A program made the translations under genes and the position numbers. A stretch of 64,000 nt of DNA, from assembly GCF_026586625.1 (NCBI RefSeq), contig NZ_JAODIW010000010.1:248001-312000 (forward strand), given 5' to 3'. Shown in pieces: positions 46,144-54,574 of this stretch; within the stretch, counting starts at the first letter, position 1, and each line of letters opens with the position of its first letter. A model generated the notes under the pieces. The model saw only the letters and a program-made list of their open reading frames with translations, was not told the DNA's origin and searched no databases. This stretch comes from Halobium salinum. Lineage in GTDB: Archaea; Halobacteriota; Halobacteria; Halobacteriales; Haloferacaceae.

Positions 46144-47595
46144 ATGGTACTCCAGCGTGAGAACCCACTATTTCAGGCTCAGCAAACTTGGCCTCTCCAT
46201 CAGTTCGGGTCAGACCGTCACGACTTCATCAAGCGACCACCATACCAGCGCAAGACTGTTTGGGAGCGCAAAAAGCAGAAGAGCCTCATGGAGAGCTTCA
46301 TTTGCGGGCTCTACGTTCCTCCAGTCGTTCTCAGAAGTATTACCCACGAGACCATCCAGAAGTACGAAGTAATCGATGGCCAGCAACGCATTACAGCAAT
46401 CCAAGATTACCTCAACGACGAGTACTCCCTCCCAAATAGCCAGCAAATCCGAGAGATCGATAACCGCCAAGATCGTGGTTTCGCTGGCAACAGCTTTGCC
46501 GAACTCAGCGACGATGACCAGGCCGCTATCGAGCAAGACTGCAACCTCACAGTAGACATCTTGCAAGGAATTAGTAATCCGACGAGCACCGAACACCAGC
46601 AACTCGCCACACAGGTGTTTTGGCGCCTCCAACAAGGCGAGTCTCTCAATACGTTGGAGGAAAACCACTCCAAAATCACGAGCCCGGTTCGGAACTACAT
46701 TGTTGAGCGTGCTGACGATATTAGTTTCGACTATGATGAGTACAAGAGCTTGGATCACAACGACGACCGGCACCCGTTCTTTTCTTTGGTCAACTATGGG
46801 AACAACCGTCTGAAACACCTCGGCCTGCTCGCTCGGTTCCTTCTCATTGAGATTGCTGACGGCCCGGCTTACGTAACCGGAACCCGTGTCACTCGCCTCT
46901 TCGACTGCGAGAAGGGCACGCTAAATCCAAACGAGGACCAAACGGCGTTCCGGAGCCGCCGAGAAGTTCAGCGAACAGACGAGATGCTCGACACTCTACA
47001 CGACATCTTCAAAGATACCGAGATGATGACTGACGACGACCAAGTTGTCTACTTCGATAATGAGTACTACATCATCACACTCTACACCCTCATCCGGGAA
47101 CTCCAGTTCGGCAATTACCGCTTCAACTCTGGTAATTTCAGGGAGATTCGAGAATTCGCCCGTGACTTCTACCGCCGTATGCAGAACGAACCTGTCGGTG
47201 ATGATGCCATTCTCCGGTTCAAGTCGAAAAGCCAGCAAAGTGCCGATCCGGTAGCTGCTCGCCACTGGATAATGATGAACGAGCTCTGGAAAACAGAACC
47301 CGATATCGTCGAACTTGACAGTCAGCGGTTGTTCACACACGCCCAAAGGGTTGCTATCTTTCTCCGTGACGACCGCGTCTGTCAGCAGTGTTTGGAGGAA
47401 GAGTTAGAAGCGCTCGACCCCGATGAGGACGAATCAAAAGCGAAAAATCGTGCCCGAGTCGCTTGGAGCAATTGGGACGCCGATCACATCGTAATGCACG
47501 CTGAAGGTGGGGATACAACAATCGAGAATGGGCAAGTGCGTTGCCCGGAACACAACCGAAGCGACAACGTCATCCGCTCCGAACTCACCGACTAA
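46144..47595 (+). CDS. DUF262 - HNH nuclease protein
   Basis: A 483-residue protein. The N-terminal DUF262 (ParB-like) domain has PPYQRKTVWERKKQKSLMES, LYVPPVVLR and the signature VIDGQQRITAI. The C-terminus has an HNH-type zinc nuclease: CQQC near residue 416, WDADHIVMHAEGG, then CPEHNRSDN. DUF262-HNH/DUF1524 proteins (GmrD, SspE relatives) act in nucleotide-dependent restriction of modified phage DNA. The inner ATG is preferred to one 19 codons upstream. It stands alone, without the usual partner subunits. Confidence 0.82.
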   Translation: MVLQRENPLFQAQQTWPLHQFGSDRHDFIKRPPYQRKTVWERKKQKSLMESFICGLYVPPVVLRSITHETIQKYEVIDGQQRITAIQDYLNDEYSLPNSQQIREIDNRQDRGFAGNSFAELSDDDQAAIEQDCNLTVDILQGISNPTSTEHQQLATQVFWRLQQGESLNTLEENHSKITSPVRNYIVERADDISFDYDEYKSLDHNDDRHPFFSLVNYGNNRLKHLGLLARFLLIEIADGPAYVTGTRVTRLFDCEKGTLNPNEDQTAFRSRREVQRTDEMLDTLHDIFKDTEMMTDDDQVVYFDNEYYIITLYTLIRELQFGNYRFNSGNFREIREFARDFYRRMQNEPVGDDAILRFKSKSQQSADPVAARHWIMMNELWKTEPDIVELDSQRLFTHAQRVAIFLRDDRVCQQCLEEELEALDPDEDESKAKNRARVAWSNWDADHIVMHAEGGDTTIENGQVRCPEHNRSDNVIRSELTD

Positions 47596-47629
47596 CAACT
47601 AATTCGTTCATATTACAAAGCCCTCAACT

Positions 47630-47878
47630 ATGTCTCATTTTAACCCAGGTGACCGGGTCCGAGTAGACCTTCCTGATCAGACCGACCCAGATCACCAAGA
47701 ACATCATGGGAAGCACGGGACTATCGTCGAAGTCCTCGATGACGACGGGGGAAAAGTAACGGGCGATGAACGAGACAGCCATCTATATCGGGTGGAGCTA
47801 GACACAGGCACGACTATTGACTTCAGATGGCGGGACCTGCGTCTGTCAATTGATGAACAGGCTTCTAAAGAGTTCTAG
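47630..47878 (+). CDS. Small SH3-like-barrel protein
   Basis: An 82-residue protein with FNPGDRVRVDLPDQTDPDHQ, HGKHGTIVEVLDDD and LYRVELDTGTTIDFRWRDLR, a beta-barrel pattern like KOW or Hsp-type nucleic-acid-binding folds. It starts 34 bp after the DUF262-HNH gene and is probably in its operon. Function unknown. Confidence 0.5.
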   Translation: MSHFNPGDRVRVDLPDQTDPDHQEHHGKHGTIVEVLDDDGGKVTGDERDSHLYRVELDTGTTIDFRWRDLRLSIDEQASKEF

Positions 47879-47887
47879 TGAGGGGTA

Positions 47888-48202
47888 TTACACAGAGAGT
47901 GTGTTCCCCTTGACTCGAAGCCATTCACGGCGTTCTCGGTAGTCAGGAACCAACGTCCCCACCGTGTTCCAGAACGAATCTGAGTGGTCGCCATGTTTCG
48001 AATGAGCGAGTTCGTGGGCAACCACGTAGTCCTGGATTTTACGAGGCGCGAGAATTAGCCGCCAGTTCAGGACGACGTGACCGGAACGGTACTCTCCCCA
48101 TCTCCGGGCGATTTCTCGAACCTTGATGTTGACGTCATTGGTTCCGAGTTTCTGGGTGTACTCCTCAGCACGCTCTGGAATGGCTAATTGAGGCTGATTG
48201 CG
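47888..48202 (-). pseudogene. Truncated YgjP/SprT-like metallopeptidase
   Basis: A 104-codon open frame with no usable start. It encodes the C-terminal half of a YgjP-type metallopeptidase: YTQKLGTNDVNIKVREIARR, GHVVLNWRLILAPRKIQDYV, the zinc motif VAHELAHSKHGDHSDSFW, and the end YRERREWLRVKGNT. A stop codon lies just upstream of RNQPQLAIPERAEEY and the N-terminal half is gone. Intact relatives (about 230 residues) often neighbour type I restriction genes, so this is probably a relic of such a locus. Confidence 0.75.
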
Positions 48203-48234
48203 CTACTTCAACACAACTTAGGATAGTGCTGCCG

Positions 48235-49743
48235 CTACTCAATTCTATCAATCAACCCCCAAAGCCACGATATCAGGACTATGAGGGTTACTGGCAATGT
48301 CGCTACGACCGCCCGGTGAATCCGGCCCAACCCGGACGCGGGACGATCCACGGCGTCCAGGGGACTTTGCGCGGCTAAATTCCTACGTCCACTTTCGCTA
48401 TCACGCTCACACTCCGCAACGTCCAAAATCGACGTTTCCGGGTACTCAATAAACTCAAACTTCGGCTCCTCAATCGGCGAGTTCAACCTCTGTGAATTCG
48501 TTGAGAATCTTGATTCCATCTCCATGTATAGCGCCAATTTCCACGGAACCATTTTCCCGGCACTCGACGAGAACGCGTCCCGCCCCATGTCCTTCTTGCC
48601 CTCCGCAACGTCAAGAAGTGTCCGCAGCCCCTTCAGTAAGTACGCACGCACAGGAACATCCGTATCGTCATACCTCCACCGACCAGCTTCACCAACATGA
48701 ACCCCGCGCACACTCACCTCCTTGCAATGCCTCCGCTGATAGTACATATACTGCGCAATCTCTTCCTCGTCCATCAACTCATCTGGCGAAAAACCGTACA
48801 CCAGCACGTGAGCGTGCGGAATGCCTGTATCCGTATATTCGAAGAACGTCTGGTAATCGGGGGCCTGGTTCTTGTCGACCGCCTCACGCATCAACTTCTT
48901 CAGTAACGACTCAATCGAATCAACCAACTCTTCCCGCATATGCGGGATGTTCTCAAACTTCTCTTCCCCATCTTTATCATTTATGAACGGCCACGTCGTC
49001 ACCGTAATCTCTGTTGCCACCTCATGACCCTCTGCCGCATTTTCTAGAGGCGTTACCGCCGATGCCCACGACTTACCCGCCCTTTTTCGGTCCATAAACC
49101 GCGTCCTCAGCTCTAATTCTCCTCTAGACTTCCACATCCCCGCCATTCGACCCTCCAGAGCATTATTCGCATACCAGGCCAGATTCTGACGATGCCACTG
49201 TGACTGTAACATTCGTGTCGACTCGATTTCTCCCCTTATCCGTTCCAACGGATACTCATCCGAATCTACCCCAGAACCCCCGCTCTCTGAAAACCCGCCA
49301 TACAGGCCTCTATGCGACCGTTGGACATCGCGCTTTCCTAGAACAAGAGAGTCAATGAGCTGTCTGAGCTCCTTCGTGGGATAGACAATATATCTCGAAT
49401 TACCAGTGTCATCCCCGGAGATGTCGACCTCAGTAAACCAGTCATCATAATCATCGAAGAACCGGCGGATCAATTGCCGGTCAGAGTTCGAAGAATCTTG
49501 TTCTAGTGTCTCAGAAATCAGATTTGGATAGAAATGAAAATCACCATTACACGCCACATGAGTCGCGACTCGTGTCTTTTCATCTGCTTTCTTATCGCCG
49601 GCCCAAGGGAGTGATCCGACTGCAATGTATGCCTCAGCGGGTGGGCGTGAGTCATCAGAGTCTACCGACGGTGAATGTGTACGGTCGTCTCCTGCCACCC
49701 AGTCGAGATGGATGATGTCGGGTTGCGGTGTCGAAATGTGCAT
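48235..49743 (-). CDS. HUH replication initiator (rolling circle), with C-terminal membrane segment
   Basis: A 502-residue Rep-like protein. The HUH motif is in TGIPHAHVLVYG (about residue 307), preceded by a motif-1-like ITVTTWPFINDKDG. The catalytic-Tyr motif 3 may be VRAYLLKGL (about residue 367). It would nick and join single strands to start rolling-circle replication. Unusually it ends with a membrane-like segment (VVATLPVTLIVLISWLWGLI). It is divergent from the winged-helix gene at 50471, as in small haloarchaeal plasmids and proviruses. Confidence 0.68.
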   Translation of the reverse strand: MHISTPQPDIIHLDWVAGDDRTHSPSVDSDDSRPPAEAYIAVGSLPWAGDKKADEKTRVATHVACNGDFHFYPNLISETLEQDSSNSDRQLIRRFFDDYDDWFTEVDISGDDTGNSRYIVYPTKELRQLIDSLVLGKRDVQRSHRGLYGGFSESGGSGVDSDEYPLERIRGEIESTRMLQSQWHRQNLAWYANNALEGRMAGMWKSRGELELRTRFMDRKRAGKSWASAVTPLENAAEGHEVATEITVTTWPFINDKDGEEKFENIPHMREELVDSIESLLKKLMREAVDKNQAPDYQTFFEYTDTGIPHAHVLVYGFSPDELMDEEEIAQYMYYQRRHCKEVSVRGVHVGEAGRWRYDDTDVPVRAYLLKGLRTLLDVAEGKKDMGRDAFSSSAGKMVPWKLALYMEMESRFSTNSQRLNSPIEEPKFEFIEYPETSILDVAECERDSESGRRNLAAQSPLDAVDRPASGLGRIHRAVVATLPVTLIVLISWLWGLIDRIE

Positions 49744-50470
49744 GGGGGTGTCCGACGGACTTAAGGCCCTGCTCCCCCGAGAACCAGGTGTCCACGCCGG
49801 TTCTTCGCGGAATCACGAACCTCCTTAGCGCCGCGTCCGTCAATCGGCGACTTCCGCTTATGAACACCTTTCAACGCCAGGTACAAAAGAGTTCTACAAC
49901 TAACGTAGTTGTGACTATCGGCTGCACTCGTCTCTTTGGCTTGAAGCCACTTAAAGTTTGATGCCCTTTTAGGCGCAGCGCTGTTCGTATCCTCGCTCTG
50001 GCGCTTGCGTATTCGCTTCCGCTGAGCTCCCCTACATCCCCCTATCGAATGCCGGTCGGTTCCTTCTCTTCTTTCGATGATTTCTGATTCACTTGCTATG
50101 TGTGGCCGGGGTCCGATCTGATGTGGGCCCGGGGGTAAACCTCAGTTCTTGGAACGTGATTTTGGTGCCCGATTTCCGAGTGACCGGGTCGAAAAAGGGT
50201 TACCAATAGCCTCGTCAGAACTGCTGTTTAGTTTCCGTTGTGAATTGTGGTGAATGAGAGGATGAATTCTCGAGGTGGTGTGTTACCGGGTACTGGGTTT
50301 GACTATCTAGTTACCCGGTGGACTGTTCCCCTGGGACCATAGCCTTGATTCACCATATGGATTGGTTGGGTTGCGTGTTACACGGTCGCAGTTTACCGTA
50401 CGACTCGACACTCGAAACGCGTCTCGGGGTTTTATATTCTGACCATGTACCAGCAGCAGAGACCTCGACA
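49744..50470. other. Long divergent intergenic region with inverted repeats; candidate origin
   Basis: About 730 bp between the Rep gene and the winged-helix gene, with no credible frame. It holds GTCCG-A-CGGAC (49750-49760), ACAACTA-ACG-TAGTTGT (49896-49912), and ACCGGGTA...TACCCGGT with 19 bp between (50285-50319). Related sequences recur as GGTTACC, GTTACCGGG, GTTACCCGG and GTTACACGG at about 50201, 50282, 50311 and 50378. Repeats next to a Rep gene suit an origin or operator. Confidence 0.5.
50430..50439 (+). promoter_or_regulatory. TATA box of the winged-helix gene
   Basis: TTTTATATTC lies about 36 bp before the ATG at 50471, giving a message with a short leader. This also supports 50471 rather than the upstream start of the open frame. 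Confidence 0.55.
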
Positions 50471-51022
50471 ATGTCGAAATACGAGAACTGGAAGCCGCAT
50501 GACACGGAAAAGAAGCGAGTAGAAACGTTAGATGATATGAGCGACCTGACTATCGAAATCTTGGCTGCTCTCAAAAATGAGGGCGGGTCTGCAACCACCT
50601 CAGAACTATCGTCGCTCACCGGTGCGGATAGTAACAAAGTGAAATATCGGTATCGGAAACTCGCAGAAAAGTACGGACTAGTTAATATTGACCGTCAAGG
50701 AACGTACGACAACGGAGTCTCACTCCCCAATATCGTATCCCTCACAGATACGTGCCGGGAAATCGTGAAAGAGATGAATTTAGCGGATTTCCACGCCGGT
50801 GAGTCCGGAAATGAGCGACCGACAAAAGCGCGTCTTGATGAGCTGGAGCGTGATTTGACCGTGCTTGAGAACCATGTTGGGGATGATGTTCAAGACCGCT
50901 TGAACCAGCACGAAGCGGTTATTCAGGCACTTGTAACCATCATTGTGAAGATCGACGATGTTTCGATGAATGATTTGCCTGGAAATGATGTGGTACGTGA
51001 TGCAGTGATGGGTGACAACTAA
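50471..51022 (+). CDS. Winged-helix regulator with C-terminal coiled coil
   Basis: A 183-residue protein starting MSKYENWKPHDTEKKRVE. The N-terminal winged helix runs LTIEILAALKNEGGSATTSE, LSSLTGADSNKVKYRYRKL and LVNIDRQG. The C-terminal half (KARLDELERDLTVLENHVG) is a coiled coil. It is likely the copy-control or immunity-type regulator of the neighbouring Rep module. Confidence 0.7.
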   Translation: MSKYENWKPHDTEKKRVETLDDMSDLTIEILAALKNEGGSATTSELSSLTGADSNKVKYRYRKLAEKYGLVNIDRQGTYDNGVSLPNIVSLTDTCREIVKEMNLADFHAGESGNERPTKARLDELERDLTVLENHVGDDVQDRLNQHEAVIQALVTIIVKIDDVSMNDLPGNDVVRDAVMGDN

Positions 51023-51639
51023 CTGGTTCCTCTTTTCGCCCGTGCCTTGATGACTGTGTCCACGTCCGTGTTCAGTTATTCTCGGAGAAAAAGTGCCGTG
51101 GAGTATCGCTGATCGCCCGGAAGCGGCATCCTCATCACAGAATTGGGCTCCGCTATGTCCGTTGGCGTCGGACCTGATACTCTTATCACCCGGGGTGGGC
51201 CCCTCATCTATACCGCTATATTGTCGGTAGCCCCGAGAATACAGTATATCTTCAGTATACTTTTATCCAGTATCTTCCTGGACGCGGTGCTGCGCTCCGT
51301 CCCCTCAATTACAAGTGGTCTTATCGATGTCACCGTATGTTGTCATCGCAGGTGGTGCCGCATCCGCCGCGTCACGCTCACTTAGCGCTCCACCCATCAG
51401 CCGTCTGTATCATATAAACCCGATTCTGGACTCCGGGGCGCTCCTTCACCACTTTCACCGGAAACCTTCTAATCGTTAATGCCTCTTAGAAAGTTTGTCC
51501 CGTCTCTACTAAAGCCCTGAACGGAGGTTAGAACTGCCAATGCGGCCTGGTGCGATAACGGGGGCGTGTCCGCGCCACGGAACCACTTACACTCCGGGTA
51601 CTCCAGAGATATATCGGGGTGTGGTCACGTCTTCTCAGT
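51023..51639. other. Gene-free stretch in the plasmid-like region
   Basis: About 617 bp. A frame at 51143-51385 has poor composition and no promoter and is not called. The end of the stretch carries a TATA-like GAGATATATCG at about 51606-51616 in position for the gene at 51640. Confidence 0.45.
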
Positions 51640-51960
51640 ATGTCTTCGGAGATCGCACCAGACCTAGATGATGCCCGATCGTGGTTCATGCGTGAGCATA
51701 GCCGGTGGTGCAGCGAGACGGACGCGAGGTTGTGGAGCGGTCTCCGCGAATTGTCCATCCGTGAACGTGAGATTGCATCGAAATACCAGGCGACACCTCA
51801 CCCTGACGAGCTTGCGCTGCGCGACCCGGAAACAGCGGCGAATTGGTGGAGGATTCGGATGCGAATCATACTACTCGTTTCATTACTCGCGGTGCGTGAG
51901 GACGTGTTCTCGGCACTTCCGTGGATTGATCGGGGGCCGTGGTCGGAGGGGTTGGAATGA
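51640..51960 (+). CDS. Small hypothetical protein of the plasmid-like module
   Basis: A 106-residue protein, mostly helical, starting MSSEIAPDLDDARSWFMREH. Trp and Arg are frequent (WWRIRMRIILLVSLLAVRED) and the middle could touch the membrane. It overlaps the next gene by 4 bp. No family recognised. Confidence 0.55.
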   Translation: MSSEIAPDLDDARSWFMREHSRWCSETDARLWSGLRELSIREREIASKYQATPHPDELALRDPETAANWWRIRMRIILLVSLLAVREDVFSALPWIDRGPWSEGLE

Positions 51961-52184
51961 CTGATTTTCCTGACCCGGACGCGGAACCAGACCCGGAGTT
52001 CCTCACGTCGATGTGGACCCGGCACGCCGATGAGGAACGAGAGAAGTCGACCGATGATTTGTGGATGCGGCTGTCGTATTTCAGCGGTAACGCGGACGCG
52101 GACTCGGAATTCCGGTGGCGCGCGGCCGTTGTCGCATCTGTGCTCGCGGAGCGCGGTGAGCTCCTGTTAGTCGGGTACAAGTGA
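51957..52184 (+). CDS. Small acidic hypothetical protein
   Basis: A 75-residue protein beginning MTDFPDPDAEPDPEFLTSMW. It is coupled to the preceding gene by an ATGA overlap, which argues that both are real. It ends 6 bp before the first TTTCCGCCGCAA repeat. Unknown function. Confidence 0.55.
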   Translation: MTDFPDPDAEPDPEFLTSMWTRHADEEREKSTDDLWMRLSYFSGNADADSEFRWRAAVVASVLAERGELLLVGYK

Positions 52185-52190
52185 GTTGAG

Positions 52191-52213
52191 GGACTCCCCA
52201 TTTCCGCCGCAAC
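52191..52213 (+). repeat. Copy 1 of the TTTCCGCCGCAA repeat
   Basis: GGACTCCCCATTTCCGCCGC then AAC; shares the core CATTTCCGCCGCAA with four other copies in the island. It lies just after the stop of the coupled gene pair. Confidence 0.7.
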
Positions 52214-52214
52214 T

Positions 52215-52451
52215 CTATGACAGAACAATTGCGATGTCAATGACACAGACCGGTCCGCGTCCGGGTCTGCGGGATACAGGAACACACCATTTCATTTCTC
52301 GACGTGACCGAACTCCAAGTTCGACGCACGCGGACGCAAACACGCCAAATCGGTCCGCATCTGCATATTCGAGCAGGTCTGTGAGCCGATACCCGTCTAG
52401 CTGATTCGCTATCGCTTCCACGATGTGTCCACGTTCTTTGTCGATCCGTCC
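52215..52451 (-). pseudogene. Possible remnant of a small regulator-like gene
   Basis: A 78-codon open frame bounded by stops, with protein-like content only in its first 50 codons: DKERGHIVEAIANQLDGYRL, TDLLEYADADRFGVFASACV, ELGVRSRREMKW. It has GTG but no ATG start. The C-terminal part is poor. It may be the tail of a regulator broken by recombination. Confidence 0.3.
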
Positions 52452-52503
52452 TCATGTCGAACGCGGGACGAACACTTTCCCTCCGCCACTCAATCACCCA
52501 TCT

Positions 52504-52881
52504 ATGCCTGACCGTCCACGTAACCCCGAAGACCTACTCCCCGACGATCCGCAGCTCCCCCTCGAACACTACCTGTCAATGCTCCGCCCACTCACCGACC
52601 CACTCGGCTTTCGATGCGCGTACTGGTTGCTCTCCGAGGACCTGACCGTCGAGGAACTCACCGACCGGCTCAGCGCGGACGCGGACGCGGTACACGACAG
52701 TCTCAGCGCTCTTGCAGATGTCGGTGTCGTTGAACGCAGGGTCCGCGTCCGGGACGACGTCTCAAACGAATACTACCGAGCAACGATCATCGCCGAAACG
52801 CTCCTCTCATGCGTCGCTGAACTGATGACTCGCGAGCATCTGTTCGCGTCCGTGTACGACTCGGATTCTGATGGCCTCTGA
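52504..52881 (+). CDS. ArsR-like winged-helix regulator
   Basis: A 125-residue protein. LGFRCAYWLLSEDLTVEELT and DAVHDSLSALADVGVVERRV match a winged helix with recognition helix and wing. It is likely a DNA-binding regulator. Start ATG; no operon partner immediately downstream. Confidence 0.68.
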   Translation: MPDRPRNPEDLLPDDPQLPLEHYLSMLRPLTDPLGFRCAYWLLSEDLTVEELTDRLSADADAVHDSLSALADVGVVERRVRVRDDVSNEYYRATIIAETLLSCVAELMTREHLFASVYDSDSDGL

Positions 52882-53135
52882 CCTATTTGTCGCTACCCGA
52901 AATGGTGGTGTACTGCTCCGGGAGTGGGGTTTCTGAGAGTCGGCGCTACCTCCCTCCCCCGGACGCGGTCCGATCTTGTGTTAGATAATAACCAGCACAC
53001 AGAATTGAATCATGGTGTGAATAGGGTTGGCGTGGTTTGTGAGAATCATTGTTCTCGGACGCGGATTAGGGGTGGGAATGGTGTCGGCTCCTGTTGCGTT
53101 TTGGGGCCATTTCACAACCTTCTTGCATACAAATA

Positions 53136-53160
53136 GTTCCGCAACATATTAGTGCGAAAC
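53136..53160. promoter_or_regulatory. Imperfect palindrome over the recombinase promoter
   Basis: GTTCCGCAAC-ATATTA-GTGCGAAAC centred on the TATA-like ATATTA, about 28 bp before the recombinase ATG at 53177. GCAACAT is repeated next to the start codon. It could be an autoregulatory site or a recombination site. Confidence 0.45.
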
Positions 53161-53176
53161 GATAGCATTATGCAAC

Positions 53177-53830
53177 ATGGCGGAACTCGCGGAAAATTCT
53201 CGAATCGCGGCGTATATTCGTGTGTCGACAGAACGACAGAAAGAAGAAGAATCACACATCCGACAGAAAGATACAATCAAGGCGTGGGCCGAACGCCGAG
53301 ACATCCCCGAGGAGAACATCGACTTCTACGAAGACATCGCAATCTCCGGTCAGTCAGAGAATCGAGACGACTACAACGACCTGATGGACACCTACCCCGA
53401 GTACGACGCCATCGTCGTCCGCGAACTCTCACGGTTCGGACGCGACCTCGGAACCATCGTGACCGACGTCGACGAAATCACGAACAGCGACACCGAATTC
53501 GTTTCTACTACCGAGCAGTTCGACACGTCGAGCGCGATGGGGTCGGCGATGCTTGGCGTGATTGCGGTGATGAACCAGCTCACCAGCGACCTCGCACGGG
53601 AGCGCGCCGAACGGATGCACGAACGGCGAAAGGAGCAGGGACTTCCGGTGGGGCGGAAGCGGAAGCTCGACGACAAAGCGATGGAAGACGTGTACAAGTG
53701 GAGGGAGATGGGAATGTCGTACAGTCAGATCACCGCACTCGTCTCCGAAATGCACGGCGTCGATGTCGACCGGAGCACGATCTATCGGTACTGCGACAAA
53801 GCCGGAGTAGAACCAGAGGCGGAAACGTGA
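53177..53830 (+). CDS. Serine recombinase (resolvase/invertase family)
   Basis: A 217-residue small serine recombinase. The catalytic serine is S17 in AAYIRVSTERQ. Other family motifs are the Arg-rich VVRELSRFGRDLGTIVTDVD and GVIAVMNQLTSDLARERAER. The C-terminal helix-turn-helix reads MEDVYKWREMGMSYSQITAL and VDRSTIYRYCDKAG. It could resolve or invert DNA of the island. Its stop overlaps the start of the next gene. Confidence 0.92.
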   Translation: MAELAENSRIAAYIRVSTERQKEEESHIRQKDTIKAWAERRDIPEENIDFYEDIAISGQSENRDDYNDLMDTYPEYDAIVVRELSRFGRDLGTIVTDVDEITNSDTEFVSTTEQFDTSSAMGSAMLGVIAVMNQLTSDLARERAERMHERRKEQGLPVGRKRKLDDKAMEDVYKWREMGMSYSQITALVSEMHGVDVDRSTIYRYCDKAGVEPEAET

Positions 53831-54174
53831 GTAACTCGACACCACTCCCGCCGGAAGAACTCACCGTTCTGCAACAGATACTCGCGACCGACACAGCGTC
53901 ACTGTCGATCCCAGAACTCGTGACACGCGGCAGCTCCCGAGATGAATCCGAGGTCCGCAACGCGCTTGACGGGTTAGGGCGACGCGAGTTCGTTGTCGTC
54001 CTCGAATCCGAGTCCGGGTACGACGACGCTCAGGGGCCGTTCTACGCGGCGACAGAGTCGGCTGTCGATTACTTGAAACGTGCCGGCCGGTACGACGAAA
54101 TCTCGTTATGGTACGGAGCGTTCGACGCGGTGTCGAGCGAGTCGCGTTCGCGTCCGTCGCCTGAGTGGGTGTGA
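53827..54174 (+). CDS. Small winged-helix protein coupled to the recombinase
   Basis: A 115-residue protein starting at the GTG of GTGA that overlaps the recombinase stop. LSIPELVTRGSSRDESEVRN and ALDGLGRREFVVVLESESG form a winged-helix pattern. It is likely a directionality or regulatory partner of the recombinase. Start not fixed by anything else. Confidence 0.6.
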   Translation: MSNSTPLPPEELTVLQQILATDTASLSIPELVTRGSSRDESEVRNALDGLGRREFVVVLESESGYDDAQGPFYAATESAVDYLKRAGRYDEISLWYGAFDAVSSESRSRPSPEWV

Positions 54175-54497
54175 TGGTCGGCGTCGGGCGCTAGAACGGG
54201 TTGACGTACACTCCTGTCGTGTGCCATCCAGATACGGTCGGCGACCATGATGCAGATGAGTCCGAGGAGCACGCTGGCCGGTGAAAGTCCGACCGCGATC
54301 TCGGCGGCGAGCATCGCGGCGAGTCCGACTGCGATAATGACGATTGCGCCGGCGATGAACTTCCACCATCGGACGGTAGCGGTTCTCGCAGACCTGATTT
54401 TATGTATATGAAATATACTTTGGAAAGTGTGAATCAAACTATAGCGATATCGATATCGACAACGTAAGCCGCGTCCGCGTCCGGGCTGTTTGAACAC
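54069..54497 (-). CDS. Small membrane protein, start uncertain
   Basis: The frame encodes membrane helices in WKFIAGAIVIIAVGLAAMLA and LSPASVLLGLICIMVADRIW. Its 3' end overlaps the preceding winged-helix gene on the other strand by 106 bp. The only upstream start is a GTG inside a TTTCCGCCGCAA repeat; TATA-like A/T blocks lie at 54395-54420, downstream of that GTG. It may be shorter or not a gene. Confidence 0.35.
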   Translation of the reverse strand: MFKQPGRGRGLRCRYRYRYSLIHTFQSIFHIHKIRSARTATVRWWKFIAGAIVIIAVGLAAMLAAEIAVGLSPASVLLGLICIMVADRIWMAHDRSVRQPVLAPDADHHTHSGDGRERDSLDTASNAPYHNEISSYRPARFK

Positions 54498-54514
54498 CTC
54501 ATTTCCGCCGCAAG
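54492..54514 (+). repeat. Copy 2 of the TTTCCGCCGCAA repeat
   Basis: GAACACCTCATTTCCGCCGC then AAG. It is preceded by a shared flank (CCGCGTCCGCGTCC at 54471-54484) that also precedes copy 3. Confidence 0.7.
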
Positions 54515-54574
54515 TCAGTAACGGTCGCAGATTCTTTGAATCTTGTCCGTGCTAACTCAGCGCCCGATATCCGG

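Noticed and set aside
49728-49961. 77-codon plus-strand frame overlapping the Rep start
   Set aside because: Lies over the Rep promoter region and has no protein character.
51143-51385. 80-codon plus-strand frame
   Set aside because: No promoter or partner gene, mixed composition and weak start context.
53177-53830. Serine recombinase as the enzyme that integrated the island at the tRNA
   Set aside because: tRNA-end integration is typical of tyrosine integrases; the recombinase is small and resolvase-like and lies 9 kb away from the tRNA.
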